Source: Ignavibacteriota bacterium (GTDB lineage Bacteria > Bacteroidota > Ignavibacteria > Palsa-1295). From it: 64,000 nt of DNA. Shown here piece after piece: positions 7,957 through 16,784 of the stretch. The stretch covers positions 175,855 to 239,854 of the forward strand of contig PLYO01000041.1 of NCBI GenBank assembly GCA_003151825.1. The letters are read 5' to 3'. The translations under genes and the position numbers were made by a program. The stretch's first letter is position 1; each line of letters begins with the position of its first letter. The notes beneath the pieces are model-generated. The model saw only the letters and a list, made by a program, of their open reading frames with translations. It did not search any database and was not told the origin of the DNA.

Positions 7957-8255
7957 AATATTTCTTTAAGAAAGCGAAACATTTATTTATTTTATGCGTA
8001 TAAGGTCGCTGCGAGCGTTGAGAGTGTAAACAGACCGCTGCCAGTACAGGCATGTCTGATCCCTGCACATGGATGAGATTCGCATAATGCGATGATTGGC
8101 TCACGCGATGACCCCTCATCCACTGAAATCAAATGGCGCACTGGGGGCGATCGAAAAGTCCTGGGCGGGTATCCCCTTAGCTTGGGGGACATTGGTTGCC
8201 GGAGTTCTTTGATAACTGATTGAGTCCCGGCGTAGTGTACTTTACGTTAGGACTT
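7957..8255 (+). repeat. Structured dispersed repeat, copy B (candidate non-coding RNA)
   Basis: Nearly identical to copy A in its first ~130 nt and somewhat diverged later. The helices are preserved: CAGAC/GTCTG (8031-8035 with 8054-8058), GGATGAG/CTCATCC (8071-8077 with 8115-8121), TCGC-ATAAT-GCGA inside it, and AAGTCCT/AGGACTT (8156-8162 with 8249-8255). A further hairpin TGCCTG/CAGGCA follows at about 8263-8285. The copy lies 135 nt upstream of a lipoprotein start in the same orientation. The open frame on its opposite strand is interrupted in the other copies. Confidence 0.7.
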
Positions 8256-8389
8256 TCCTACCCTGCCTGCGATGTTCCATCAGGCACATTTCAATCCCGT
8301 CCGGCGCGGAATGATTCGCGTTTGCTTTGGCGCGGAACCCGCGAATCGTTATTGCTCGTTTCCCATCGAATCAATTTTTCAATAATCAG

Positions 8390-8806
8390 ATGAAACGAAT
8401 CGCGTTAGTTCTCGCTCTTATGATCGCCGCCGGATGCGCGGCGACCGGGCATTTAAACACTCCGAGCGGCCACCCGGAAATTACGGTCCATGCGAGTTTA
8501 CAGGATTCGCAAAAGGCTTCGCTCCAGTGGCTGCTCGTGAATGGATATGAGGTTGGGAACCCTCCGGATGCGACGCGGGAAGTGGTGTTCATCGCGGGCC
8601 ATCAATTTGTCGATAACGGCAATACGAATATCTGGATTCACTTCAATTATTTTCCAAAAGATAGTACGACAACGACGATCTATGCCTCGAAAATAATCTG
8701 GCACCGGTATCGCAATCAGAATCTCCCCCAAACCTCGCAGCAGGATTACGAAGAATTGCAGGGCGACTTGAACGCGATTGCTCAGAACCTACCCGCTTCA
8801 AAATAG
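8390..8806 (+). CDS. Small lipoprotein, unknown function
   Basis: The 138-residue protein begins MKRIALVLALMIAAGCAATG, a lipoprotein signal peptide with lipobox IAAGC, so the mature protein would be anchored through the cysteine near position 16. The upstream in-frame start at 8327 is rejected because it would bury the signal peptide. The mature part has alternating strands (VVFIAGHQFVD, NIWIHFNYFP) and a helical C-terminus. The family is not recognised. It follows structured repeat copy B. Confidence 0.75.
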   Translation: MKRIALVLALMIAAGCAATGHLNTPSGHPEITVHASLQDSQKASLQWLLVNGYEVGNPPDATREVVFIAGHQFVDNGNTNIWIHFNYFPKDSTTTTIYASKIIWHRYRNQNLPQTSQQDYEELQGDLNAIAQNLPASK

Positions 8807-8881
8807 AGCTTCCTAACTCTGTAAACGTATGCGCGGAACGCCTGCCTTTTTGATTGTTGTTAATTAAATTAAGGAGGTACC

Positions 8882-9499
8882 ATGCTAAAGAAAGCGTTCA
8901 CTGTTGCATCTGTTCTGTTTCTACCCACCGCGCTCATGAGCGGGTGTTTTGGAGAGACCAGCACACCCGTCGTTCACGAGACGAAGCTGTTCGTTCCATT
9001 TACCGGGAATACCAGCTTAGGCACAAAGCCGGACCCTCAGCCCGGCGAAGAAGTGGACGTGACCGTCGATGGAACACTCGAAGGGACGGCCACTGCGGCC
9101 CAGCAATTTTATGAGGTCATCGATACGGGAACCCACACCATCATGACAAAGTCCCATATCGTCAATTCGACCTACATGACGACGCATACGTTTGCGTCCG
9201 GAGAGCAGTTCTCGTTCGATTTTAACTGCGGGGACGCTCACGTCACGTTTAATGCGGATGCCGCGTGGGCGGTGGAAGGTGTTACCAAGCTCCAGATCGC
9301 TTATCGTAATGCCAATCCTCCTCCTGTAACGAGCGCGTTCAGCATCACAGTAGTTCCCGGCGAGCAGGCAGATTCAGTTGTGGACGTGCAGGCAGGCAGT
9401 AGAATCGCTATTGCGGACCAGAATGGTAAGTTCCTCAAGTACGATACGCTGAACGTTCCCTACGATGCAAGAACCTCGTTCACCATTACCTATCCGTGA
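8882..9499 (+). CDS. Lipoprotein, unknown function
   Basis: The 205-residue protein has a signal peptide with lipobox LMSGC (cysteine near residue 22). The start is secured by an AAGGAGG sequence 4 nt before the ATG, one of the few perfect Shine-Dalgarno sites in the window. The mature domain is rich in Thr, Val and Ala and looks all-beta (VDVTVDGTLEG, FSITVVPGEQ). No enzyme motif is visible. It may be transcribed with the lipoprotein gene upstream, 75 bp away. Confidence 0.8.
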   Translation: MLKKAFTVASVLFLPTALMSGCFGETSTPVVHETKLFVPFTGNTSLGTKPDPQPGEEVDVTVDGTLEGTATAAQQFYEVIDTGTHTIMTKSHIVNSTYMTTHTFASGEQFSFDFNCGDAHVTFNADAAWAVEGVTKLQIAYRNANPPPVTSAFSITVVPGEQADSVVDVQAGSRIAIADQNGKFLKYDTLNVPYDARTSFTITYP

Positions 9500-9517
9500 G
9501 CGGCGCATGAAGGGAAG

Positions 9518-10417
9518 TTACACTTCCTTAATCGCCGTAATAAATGCCCGGCATTGTGCCGTGCGGCCTGTGTTGGTTTCGACGAGTGGTTTGAGATGAC
9601 TGATAAATCGTTCCTGCTCGTCTGGCAAAAGCGCGACTTCTACTTGTTTGCGCAACGTCGGCACGAGCGGATTGGGTGAGGAATTATAAAATACTTCCCA
9701 ATTGCCGGACAACATTCCTGCATTGCCGAGTGTCACATCCAATTCCAAATGGATGAAACCGAAGCCGGCTTTATCGAGCATTTTTACTAAGTCGCGTTCG
9801 TCGAAATCGCTCATGGTACTCTGCAAAGCATGTTGCGCTTTATGCGCATCCTTCATCTTCTCCACGAGTTCCTTGATTGGGCGAATATCGTAGCCGAGAT
9901 AATAATCTCCTTTCGGGATAAACTCGTAGCTGAGTTTACCAATCGGCTCGAACATCGAGACGCGGCCGCCTTTTTTCAGCACACGAAAAAATTCGTCGAA
10001 CGCGCGTTGCTTCGCGGTAACATAAATGATGACCGAGCGCGTCGTTACCGCATCGATACTTCCGGGTTCGATAGCGGAAAGGTCGATTGCATCGGCTTTC
10101 AGGAATTCGCATTGATCGAGCAAGCCGGTTTCCGTCGCACACGCTCTACACACATCCAAAAGTGGCTCGGAAATATCGCTGAAAATCACTTTGCCATCGG
10201 CGCCAACTTTTTCTATCGCGCCAAAACCAATGAGTCCATCGCCGGTTCCGACATCGAGGAGCGTTGCGCCTTGCTTTAGTTCCGCATTTTCGAGAACTTT
10301 ATCGCGCACCGGCTTCATCGCTTCGATCACTCTTAGACGCTGCTCGGCGTCACCGCCATGCCGGTTTTTCAATAGCCATTCGGCCCAGGGGTCGGAAGTA
10401 ATTGTGTTCGGTTGCAT
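9518..10417 (-). CDS. Class I SAM-dependent methyltransferase
   Basis: The 299-residue protein carries the SAM-binding motif I LLDVGTGDGLIGFGA (about residues 53-67), motif II VIFSDIS, an acidic post-motif (KADAIDL) and motif VI LKKGGRVSMFEP. This is the UbiE/arsenite-methyltransferase-like Rossmann layout. The substrate cannot be told from sequence. Its ATG overlaps the pgk stop codon by one base (TAATG), so translation is probably coupled to pgk, although no metabolic link is evident. Confidence 0.85.
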   Translation of the reverse strand: MQPNTITSDPWAEWLLKNRHGGDAEQRLRVIEAMKPVRDKVLENAELKQGATLLDVGTGDGLIGFGAIEKVGADGKVIFSDISEPLLDVCRACATETGLLDQCEFLKADAIDLSAIEPGSIDAVTTRSVIIYVTAKQRAFDEFFRVLKKGGRVSMFEPIGKLSYEFIPKGDYYLGYDIRPIKELVEKMKDAHKAQHALQSTMSDFDERDLVKMLDKAGFGFIHLELDVTLGNAGMLSGNWEVFYNSSPNPLVPTLRKQVEVALLPDEQERFISHLKPLVETNTGRTAQCRAFITAIKEV

Positions 10418-11631
10418 TATTCTTCCAGCGCCTTCACGCCCGGCAGCGTTTTTCCTTCTAAGAATTCCAAACTCGCGCCACCGCCGGTCGAGACGTGGGA
10501 CATTTTATCCGCAAGTCCAGCTTGCTCGATAGCCGCAACGCTGTCTCCGCCGCCCACGACGGTTGTTGCGCCGTTCGCGGTTGCACGGGCCATTGCTTCG
10601 GCAATGGCGAGGGTTCCCGTTGCGAAATTCGGCATTTCAAATACACCCATTGGGCCGTTCCACACAATCGTTTTTGCGCGCTCGATCTCTTGCGTGAACA
10701 GCTTGATTGTCTCGGAACCAATATCGACGCCCTGCCAATCTTTTGGAATTTGATCTACGCTGACCGTTTTATATTCTGAATCGTTCTTGAATTCTCGCGC
10801 AACGACGGAATCGATAGGTAGCATCAACCGCCCCCCAGCCCCCTCCTTCTTAAGGAGGGGGAGCGCTACATCAATCTTATCGTCTTCGACGAGCGATTTG
10901 CCAATCTCCTTGCCTTCGGCTTTGAGGAAGGTGTAGGTCATCCCCCCGCCGATGAGAACTTTATCGGCTTTCTGCAGCAAGTTTTGAATAACATCGATCT
11001 TTCCCGAGATTTTTGCGCCGCCGATGATTGCAATAAATGGGTGCGCGGGATTGGTTAGCAAGCCACCGAGAAATTTCAATTCCTTGTCCATCAAATAACC
11101 CGCGGCTTTGATAGGAAGAAAATGCGTAATGCCCTCTATTGACGCGTGTGCGCGGTGTGCAGCGCCGAACGCATCATCGACATAGACATCTGCAAGTTTT
11201 GCCAAGGATTGCGCGAATGCGGGATCGTTCTTCTCTTCTTCGGCATGGAACCGCAGATTTTCGAGCAGGAGAGTTTCGCCCGGTTTCAGAGCATTCACTT
11301 TCGATTCCACTTCAGGACCGATACAATCGCTCGCGAAGCTGAGCGGAGTTGTCATCTTCTCTTTCAGATGCTCATAGACGGGCAGTAAAGAATATTTTGG
11401 TTCCGGCGCAGCTTTCGGGCGGCCCAGATGGCTTGCCACGATGAGCCTCGCACCCCGTTTTATCAATGCCGACATCGTCGGCGCGGCGGCACGAATACGC
11501 GTTGTATCGGTAATAGTGAACGGCGCTTCCTTCGTAAGCGGCACGTTAAAATCGACGCGGAGGAAAACGCGCTTGTTTGTTACGTCGATGTCGTCGATAG
11601 TGAGATAAGAACCTAGATTACGCGGGTTCAT
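10417..11631 (-). CDS. pgk: Phosphoglycerate kinase
   Basis: This glycolytic and gluconeogenic enzyme transfers phosphate between 1,3-bisphosphoglycerate and ADP in the cytoplasm. The 404-residue protein shows RVFLRVDFNVPL near the N-terminus, SHLGRP, GGAKISGKI, the nucleotide-site WNGPMGVFE and the C-terminal GGGDSVAAI. Two repeat elements shape it. The start codon and first residues (MNPRNLGS) lie in a copy of the CGCGTAATCC-type repeat, giving a slightly long N-terminus. A palindromic repeat at 10839-10861 encodes LLKKEGAGGR in a surface segment without changing overall length. A methyltransferase gene follows with a 1 nt overlap. Confidence 0.95.
   Translation of the reverse strand: MNPRNLGSYLTIDDIDVTNKRVFLRVDFNVPLTKEAPFTITDTTRIRAAAPTMSALIKRGARLIVASHLGRPKAAPEPKYSLLPVYEHLKEKMTTPLSFASDCIGPEVESKVNALKPGETLLLENLRFHAEEEKNDPAFAQSLAKLADVYVDDAFGAAHRAHASIEGITHFLPIKAAGYLMDKELKFLGGLLTNPAHPFIAIIGGAKISGKIDVIQNLLQKADKVLIGGGMTYTFLKAEGKEIGKSLVEDDKIDVALPLLKKEGAGGRLMLPIDSVVAREFKNDSEYKTVSVDQIPKDWQGVDIGSETIKLFTQEIERAKTIVWNGPMGVFEMPNFATGTLAIAEAMARATANGATTVVGGGDSVAAIEQAGLADKMSHVSTGGGASLEFLEGKTLPGVKALEE
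10839..10861. repeat. CTCCTT/AAGGAG palindrome inside pgk
   Basis: Arms CCCCCTCCTT and AAGGAGGGGG with a three-base loop lie in frame within pgk and encode the KKEGAGG segment. The element belongs to the same family as 541-628, 24730-24754 and 31684-31706. Confidence 0.75.
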
Positions 11632-11649
11632 GCGGATTACGCGGACGAT
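11609..11649. repeat. CGCGTAATCC-type repeat overlapping the pgk start codon
   Basis: On the pgk strand two tandem units read CGCGTAATCCGC, then ATG AACC, then CGCGTAATCTAGGTTC. The second unit encodes residues 3-9 of pgk. Copies of the same family are at 11769-11806, 36316-36355 and 36463-36500, with a looser one at 16742-16782. Confidence 0.65.
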
Positions 11650-11768
11650 TTAGGAGGATTGATTTTACTATTCTCAAACAAAACAATTTTAAAATTAATT
11701 AGGACTTGAAAATAGATTAGGCGGACGAGAACTTCGTTTGGAAGGAAGTATCGAAAGCCGGAAAATCG

Positions 11769-11806
11769 TCCGCGTAATCCGCCCTAATCCGCGTAATCCA
11801 GGTTCA
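11769..11806. repeat. CGCGTAATCC-type repeat forming the 3' end of the carB C-terminal gene
   Basis: Three tandem TAATCC units and GGTTCAGA are seen on the + strand. Read on the minus strand they encode the last residues NLDYAD and the TAG stop of the CarB C-terminal half. The repeat family thus supplies both C-terminal residues and the stop codon. Confidence 0.65.
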
Positions 11807-13601
11807 GAATTTTGTGAAGTTCCTGTACGCTCCTGACTTTCCGCTCGCCTTTACGCATGGAACTTATCGCGGAAACGACACTCGCGGCGGCAGAGAGTGT
11901 CGTGATGAACGGAACTTTGTGCTCGATCGCTGCCCAGCCGATTTGATATTCCGCAATACGCGAAATCTCCCCACTCGGGGTGTTGATGACAAGTTGCACT
12001 TCGCGGTTCTTGATGGCATCCACGATGTTCGGTCGGCCTTCGCTTACTTTGCGAATCGGCTCGGCGGGAATGCCATGCTCGCGCAAGAATTTTGCGGTGC
12101 CAGCCGTAGCGATAATTTGAAATCCGAGATCGAAAAATCCTCGGATCACTTCAGTTGAGCGTGCGCGCTTATCCTGGTCGCGGAGCGAAACGAAAAGCGT
12201 ACCTTCCGATGGCAGCTTCATGTTTGCGCCAATATGGGATTTCAAAATCGCTTCGCCAAAATCGGTTCCCACGCCCATGACTTCACCTGTCGAGCGCATT
12301 TCCGGACCTAAAAACATTCTCACGCGCGGGAATTTATCGAATGGAAAAACCGACTCTTTGATCGCAACGAACGGAGTTTCTTTCTTAAAATCTTTCACAC
12401 CAAGATCCTTTAGCGTTCGTCCGATCATCACTTTTGCAGCTATCTTTGCAAGCGGACGGCCCGTTGCCTTTGAAACGAACGGCACCGTGCGGCTGGCGCG
12501 CGGATTTACTTCGAGCACATAAACGGTGCTATCCTTCAGCGCATACTGTATGTTGATGAGACCGACCACTTCGAGCGCAGTTGCCAAACGGCGTGTGTAG
12601 TCAACGATTTGCTTATAGTTCTCGTCGGAAATATAATAGGGAGGGATGACGCTCGAAGAATCGCCGGAATGAATCCCAGCTTCTTCGATATGCTGCATGA
12701 TGCCGCCGATAATAACCGTTCCCTCTTTATCGCGCACCGCATCGACATCGAATTCATAAGCGTCTTCCAAAAATCGGTCGATGAGAATCGGATGGCTCGG
12801 GCTGACTCCACGCGCGTTCGCCATGTATTCCGCAATAGCTTCGGGCCGATAGCAAATTTCCATTGCACGTCCACCAAGCACATAGCTAGGCCTAACGAGA
12901 ACCGGATAACCCACTTTTTCTGCTACGCGAATAGCTTCATCTGTTTCGAAAGCCGTGCCGTATGGCGGGCATTTGATCTTCAGCCGATCTATGAGTTCGC
13001 CGAAACGCTTGCGATCTTCCGCAACATCTATCATATCCGGTGACGTGCCGAGAATGGGCACGCCGGCAGCTTCAAGTTGCTTCGCGAGTTTGAGTGGGGT
13101 TTGTCCGCCGAAGGTAACTATTACGCCATCTGGTTTTTCAAAGTCGATGACATTCATCACATCTTCGAATGTAAGTGGCTCGAAATACAGCTTGTCGCAC
13201 GTATCGTAATCGGTCGAGACGGTTTCGGGATTGCAGTTGAGCATGATCGTCTCGATGCCCTCTTCTTCGAGCGCAAGCGCGGCATGGACGCAGCAATAAT
13301 CGAATTCGATTCCCTGCCCGATGCGGTTCGGCCCTCCGCCAAGAATTACAACTTTTTTCTTATCCGATCGAACCGATTCGTTCTCCTCTTCATACGTGGA
13401 GTAATGATACGGCGTCTCAGCAGAAAACTCCGCTGCGCAGGTATCGACGGTCTTAAAAACCGGCACAATGCCAAGTTCTTTGCGGCGCGCGCGAACATCG
13501 TTCTCGCCCACGCCGAAAATTTCGGCAAGCTGGCGGTCGGAGAAACCATCGCGCTTCGCGCGATAGAGGAGGTCGGGGGTAATTTGAAATTCTTGTGTCA
13601 C
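11784..13601 (-). CDS. carB: Carbamoyl-phosphate synthase large subunit, C-terminal half
   Basis: This 605-residue protein corresponds to the second half of CarB. It opens with the end of the oligomerisation domain (LLYRAKRDGFSDRQLAEIFG), then has the second ATP-grasp unit (VVILGGGPNRIGQGIEFDYC, FVSKATGRP), which phosphorylates carbamate. It closes with the MGS-like allosteric domain (GFQIIATAGTAKFLREHG, NREVQLVINTPSG), the usual site of UMP/ornithine control. It overlaps the HAD gene by 4 nt (ATGA). The N-terminal half is encoded at 14290-15813. Together the halves (1112 residues) cover a normal CarB of about 1070. CarA is not in the window. The last codons lie in a dispersed repeat. Confidence 0.93.
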   Translation of the reverse strand: MTQEFQITPDLLYRAKRDGFSDRQLAEIFGVGENDVRARRKELGIVPVFKTVDTCAAEFSAETPYHYSTYEEENESVRSDKKKVVILGGGPNRIGQGIEFDYCCVHAALALEEEGIETIMLNCNPETVSTDYDTCDKLYFEPLTFEDVMNVIDFEKPDGVIVTFGGQTPLKLAKQLEAAGVPILGTSPDMIDVAEDRKRFGELIDRLKIKCPPYGTAFETDEAIRVAEKVGYPVLVRPSYVLGGRAMEICYRPEAIAEYMANARGVSPSHPILIDRFLEDAYEFDVDAVRDKEGTVIIGGIMQHIEEAGIHSGDSSSVIPPYYISDENYKQIVDYTRRLATALEVVGLINIQYALKDSTVYVLEVNPRASRTVPFVSKATGRPLAKIAAKVMIGRTLKDLGVKDFKKETPFVAIKESVFPFDKFPRVRMFLGPEMRSTGEVMGVGTDFGEAILKSHIGANMKLPSEGTLFVSLRDQDKRARSTEVIRGFFDLGFQIIATAGTAKFLREHGIPAEPIRKVSEGRPNIVDAIKNREVQLVINTPSGEISRIAEYQIGWAAIEHKVPFITTLSAAASVVSAISSMRKGERKVRSVQELHKILNLDYAD

Positions 13602-14293
13602 GATACTATATTTAGAATTTCCAAATGAAGTAATTCCGATAATCGTTCAATCCTCGGCCCATCCCAATCTTCTTCCGGGTCTTGGCGGTAATCGTTGAGA
13701 AGATCGGATGGACGAATCATCACCACCGGCATTCCGATTTTTTTTGAAGCGGCAAGTTCGCCGTTATCGCCATCTGCAACGAAGAGGCATTCTGGAGCAA
13801 GCACATTTAATCTCTCAAATGCGCGATGGTAAAATTCCGGCATCGGCTTTCGTAATAGTTCTTTGGACGAGAACAGAGGCTCATCGAACATAGAAGCGAT
13901 TGTTAGCGATGGCCAAATTTCAGGAACTTCATCAGTGCAGTTTGACAACAAGCCAATTTTGAGTCCGCGATTCTTGAGTTGCGACAAGGTACTAAATGCG
14001 TCAGGCCGAGGAGTGAGCCAGCCGCGTGTAAATTCGTAACGTATTTCGACAGCACGCGGAAGCGCCGTTTCGTCGAACGAATTTCCACTTATCGCCGCCG
14101 CAGCCGCAATGGATTGTGCAATCGATCCATGAGATCCACGCGCTCGTTCTTGAAACGTTGCCTTCCACCCTCTTGCATATTCTTCGGCTGGAATACCCAG
14201 CGCGAATGCTATTTCTTGATGAATTTGCGCAACTTCCGCATTCGTCGGATTATCAACAAGCGTTCCGAATAGATCGAAAAGTACAGCCTTCAT
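13598..14293 (-). CDS. HAD-superfamily hydrolase between the two carB halves
   Basis: The 231-residue protein has the four HAD motifs: DLFGTLVD (nucleophile Asp7), LLSNCTD, a lysine in LLRKPMPEF and VADGDNGE. Phe9 occupies the place of the second Asp of the common DxD, a variant seen in the haloacid-dehalogenase-like branch; whether it is a phosphatase is therefore uncertain. It overlaps both carB halves by 4 nt (ATGA on each side), so the three genes are translated as a unit. A role in nucleotide or arginine metabolism is suggested only by position. Confidence 0.85.
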   Translation of the reverse strand: MKAVLFDLFGTLVDNPTNAEVAQIHQEIAFALGIPAEEYARGWKATFQERARGSHGSIAQSIAAAAAISGNSFDETALPRAVEIRYEFTRGWLTPRPDAFSTLSQLKNRGLKIGLLSNCTDEVPEIWPSLTIASMFDEPLFSSKELLRKPMPEFYHRAFERLNVLAPECLFVADGDNGELAASKKIGMPVVMIRPSDLLNDYRQDPEEDWDGPRIERLSELLHLEILNIVS

Positions 14294-15813
14294 ACTGCTT
14301 GGAATTCTTCAATTACGTTTTTAGACACAGTCGTTTTCGCTGCTTCCCGCAACTCCCGTTCCCTTCTCACGATCTGCCACACTTGATCCAAGAACCACGG
14401 ATCGATCTTCGTTGCCTCGTAAATTTCATCGAGCGACAGGCCAAGCTGGAATGCGAAGCGAATGTTGAAGATCATATCCGATCGGCGCAGGCCGAGGCGT
14501 TCGCGGATGGTCTCAGTGGCATAGCGTTTCTCGGCATCCGACATATTTGGAATGTCGAATTCATCTTTGCCATCCGCGCCGAGTCCGTAGCGTCCTTGCT
14601 CAAGCGAACGGAGCGCCTTTTGCAGCGCTTCTTTGAACGTGCGGCCAAACGCCATGGCTTCGCCAACGGATTTCATCTGCACTCCAAGTTGGGATGAGCT
14701 TGCTTCCAATCCTTTGAATTTTTCAAAATCCCAGCGGGGAATTTTAACCACGCAATAATCAATGACCGGTTCGAAGCAGCTCGGCGTTTTTTTCGTAATG
14801 TCGTTCGGAATCTCATCCAGCGTGTAGCCAATGGCAAGCTTTGCCGCAATTTTTGCGATTGGGAACCCGGTTGCTTTCGAGGCCAGCGCGGACGAGCGCG
14901 ATACGCGCGGGTTCATCTCGATCACAAGCATTCTGCCATCTTTCGGATTCAGCGCAAACTGGATATTCGAGCCGCCCGTCTCCACGCCGATAGCGCGGAT
15001 GACTTTGATGGCCGCATCGCGCATTTTCTGATATTCTTTGTCCGAAAGCGTTTGCGCAGGTGCGACCGTGATCGAATCGCCGGTATGCACGCCCATTGGA
15101 TCGAAATTCTCGATGGAGCAAATGATGACCACGTTATCCGCCATATCGCGCATCACTTCAAGCTCGAATTCCTTCCAGCCAATCACGGATTCCTCGACAA
15201 GCACCCGATGCACGGGTGAAGCGTCCAATCCATGCTGCACTACTTCGCGGAATTCCTGCATGTTCCAGCATATCCCGCCGCCGGAACCACCCATGGTGAA
15301 GCTTGGACGAATGATCGTTGGGAACCCAACAAGCTCTATCAGTTCCAACGCCTCTTCGACGGTATTTACAAACCCACCGCGCGCCATTTCGAGACCGATG
15401 GATTTCATCACGCCAAGGAATTCCTCACGGTCTTCGGCGCGCTTGATAGCGTCCGGCTTTGCGCCGATTAATTCTACATTATATTTTTTCAGAATGCCGC
15501 GTTCATGGAGTGCTAAGGCATTATTGAGCGCGGTTTGTCCGCCCATCGTTGGGAGAATCGCATCGGGACGCTCTTTGGCGATAATGGCCTCGATATATTC
15601 CGGTGTGATCGGCTCGATGTAGGTTGCATCGGCGAATTCCGGGTCGGTCATGATCGTCGCCGGATTCGAATTCACGAGAATAACGCGAAAACCCTCCTCC
15701 TTCAGGACTTTACACGCCTGCGTGCCGGAATAATCGAATTCGCACGCCTGCCCGATAACGATCGGGCCAGAGCCAATGATGAGGATGCTTTTTATGTCGG
15801 TGCGGCGGGGCAT
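14290..15813 (-). CDS. carB: Carbamoyl-phosphate synthase large subunit, N-terminal half
   Basis: The 507-residue protein is the first half of CarB. It contains the carboxyphosphate-forming ATP-grasp unit ([20 protein letters not shown] at the N-terminus, [43 protein letters not shown]) and most of the oligomerisation domain ([20 protein letters not shown]). It makes the carboxyphosphate/carbamate intermediate that the C-terminal protein completes. Split carB genes are known from some archaea and Aquifex; the break here falls within the oligomerisation region. It is the first gene of the three-gene unit carB(N)-HAD-carB(C). Confidence 0.93.
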   Translation of the reverse strand: MPRRTDIKSILIIGSGPIVIGQACEFDYSGTQACKVLKEEGFRVILVNSNPATIMTDPEFADATYIEPITPEYIEAIIAKERPDAILPTMGGQTALNNALALHERGILKKYNVELIGAKPDAIKRAEDREEFLGVMKSIGLEMARGGFVNTVEEALELIELVGFPTIIRPSFTMGGSGGGICWNMQEFREVVQHGLDASPVHRVLVEESVIGWKEFELEVMRDMADNVVIICSIENFDPMGVHTGDSITVAPAQTLSDKEYQKMRDAAIKVIRAIGVETGGSNIQFALNPKDGRMLVIEMNPRVSRSSALASKATGFPIAKIAAKLAIGYTLDEIPNDITKKTPSCFEPVIDYCVVKIPRWDFEKFKGLEASSSQLGVQMKSVGEAMAFGRTFKEALQKALRSLEQGRYGLGADGKDEFDIPNMSDAEKRYATETIRERLGLRRSDMIFNIRFAFQLGLSLDEIYEATKIDPWFLDQVWQIVRRERELREAAKTTVSKNVIEEFQAV

Positions 15814-15854
15814 TTGGGCGGGATAACACGCACCGGGGCGTCGGTGTGCCCTGT

Positions 15855-16688
15855 TTATTGCGTTACGACAAACTTTGCTACTTCGTTGCCGAGACGTGCA
15901 AAGTAAAAGCCTGTGGGAATTTCCATCGGCAATCGTATCGATGAACTTTCAGAACATACTGGGAGTGAGATTACTTTGCTTCCGAGAAGATTCATCACAT
16001 CGAGTTCTCGTTCCGTCGGTGTGGGATTGAAAGTTGCCTCATAAAAGCCTTTGTTATCCGGCATAATAGAAAATCCTTGAGCGCCAGATGCTTTAGGTGA
16101 CGACACCAATGAATTCACTGGACTTAATTCCATCGACAATGTATCAATTTGGGTTCCACTCGAATTGCAACCGCCTGTCTCCATATAGAAGGGAGTATTG
16201 CTTCCATAAAATACGTTCCAAGCGTACTCCCCTTCAACTATCGTTGCCAACACAACAACTGAGGAACCCTCCAAAGTAAAACGCACGGAATCAATTGTGA
16301 CTTTATATATACGCTGTGTTGATCCTGGTCCATAAATATCAGTATCAGTCTTGATCTCACTCGTTTCAAAATCGAGATTCCCTATTAGCATTTCGGACGA
16401 ATCAATAAAAAACGAAATCATTAGCTCTCCTTGATTAAAGGAGTTTAGGTTGACGGAGACTGAGTCCTTCGACGGAACGATTATTGACGTGTCAATGCGT
16501 AAAGGAATTGCACCTTCATTGTAGACGCCGTTGATTTGATTACCATGATGATCATATCCCGCGGTAGTAAATGCATACTGATAAGTCGGTGCAACGAAAT
16601 GTAACGTCAGTAAAACGCTATCGTTTTGTGCCCAAACGTTCGATGCGAGCGAGAAAGTAATGGATGCATAGTAAAGAAGCATTCTCAT
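15855..16688 (-). CDS. Secreted protein with a T9SS-type C-terminal sorting domain
   Basis: The 277-residue protein has a signal peptide if started at 16688 ([20 protein letters not shown] before QNDS). Longer in-frame starts at 16724 and 16757 would hide it. The C-terminal ~80 residues match the Por secretion (type A) sorting domain pattern: a proline-rich entry (ATFNPTPTE), [12 protein letters not shown], then PTGFYFARL and a final KFVVTQ. This domain directs export through the type IX system and attachment at the cell surface. The mature region is beta-rich with no enzyme motif. Confidence 0.75.
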   Translation of the reverse strand: MRMLLYYASITFSLASNVWAQNDSVLLTLHFVAPTYQYAFTTAGYDHHGNQINGVYNEGAIPLRIDTSIIVPSKDSVSVNLNSFNQGELMISFFIDSSEMLIGNLDFETSEIKTDTDIYGPGSTQRIYKVTIDSVRFTLEGSSVVVLATIVEGEYAWNVFYGSNTPFYMETGGCNSSGTQIDTLSMELSPVNSLVSSPKASGAQGFSIMPDNKGFYEATFNPTPTERELDVMNLLGSKVISLPVCSESSSIRLPMEIPTGFYFARLGNEVAKFVVTQ

Positions 16689-16784
16689 GGAATTCAGAAC
16701 AATTAGGAAAGTAATCAATTCCATAGGGATTGATTTTTGACCTATCCCATATCCCAATCATCCCATAAATCCCGGTTCAGACAA

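Noticed and set aside
7992-8192. 66-codon minus-strand frame inside structured repeat copy B
   Set aside because: The frame is broken by length differences in copies A and C, while RNA-like pairings are kept, so it is not coding.
5990-8330. Retron or CRISPR locus
   Set aside because: The repeats are few, long and irregularly spaced, and there is no reverse transcriptase or cas-like gene in the window.
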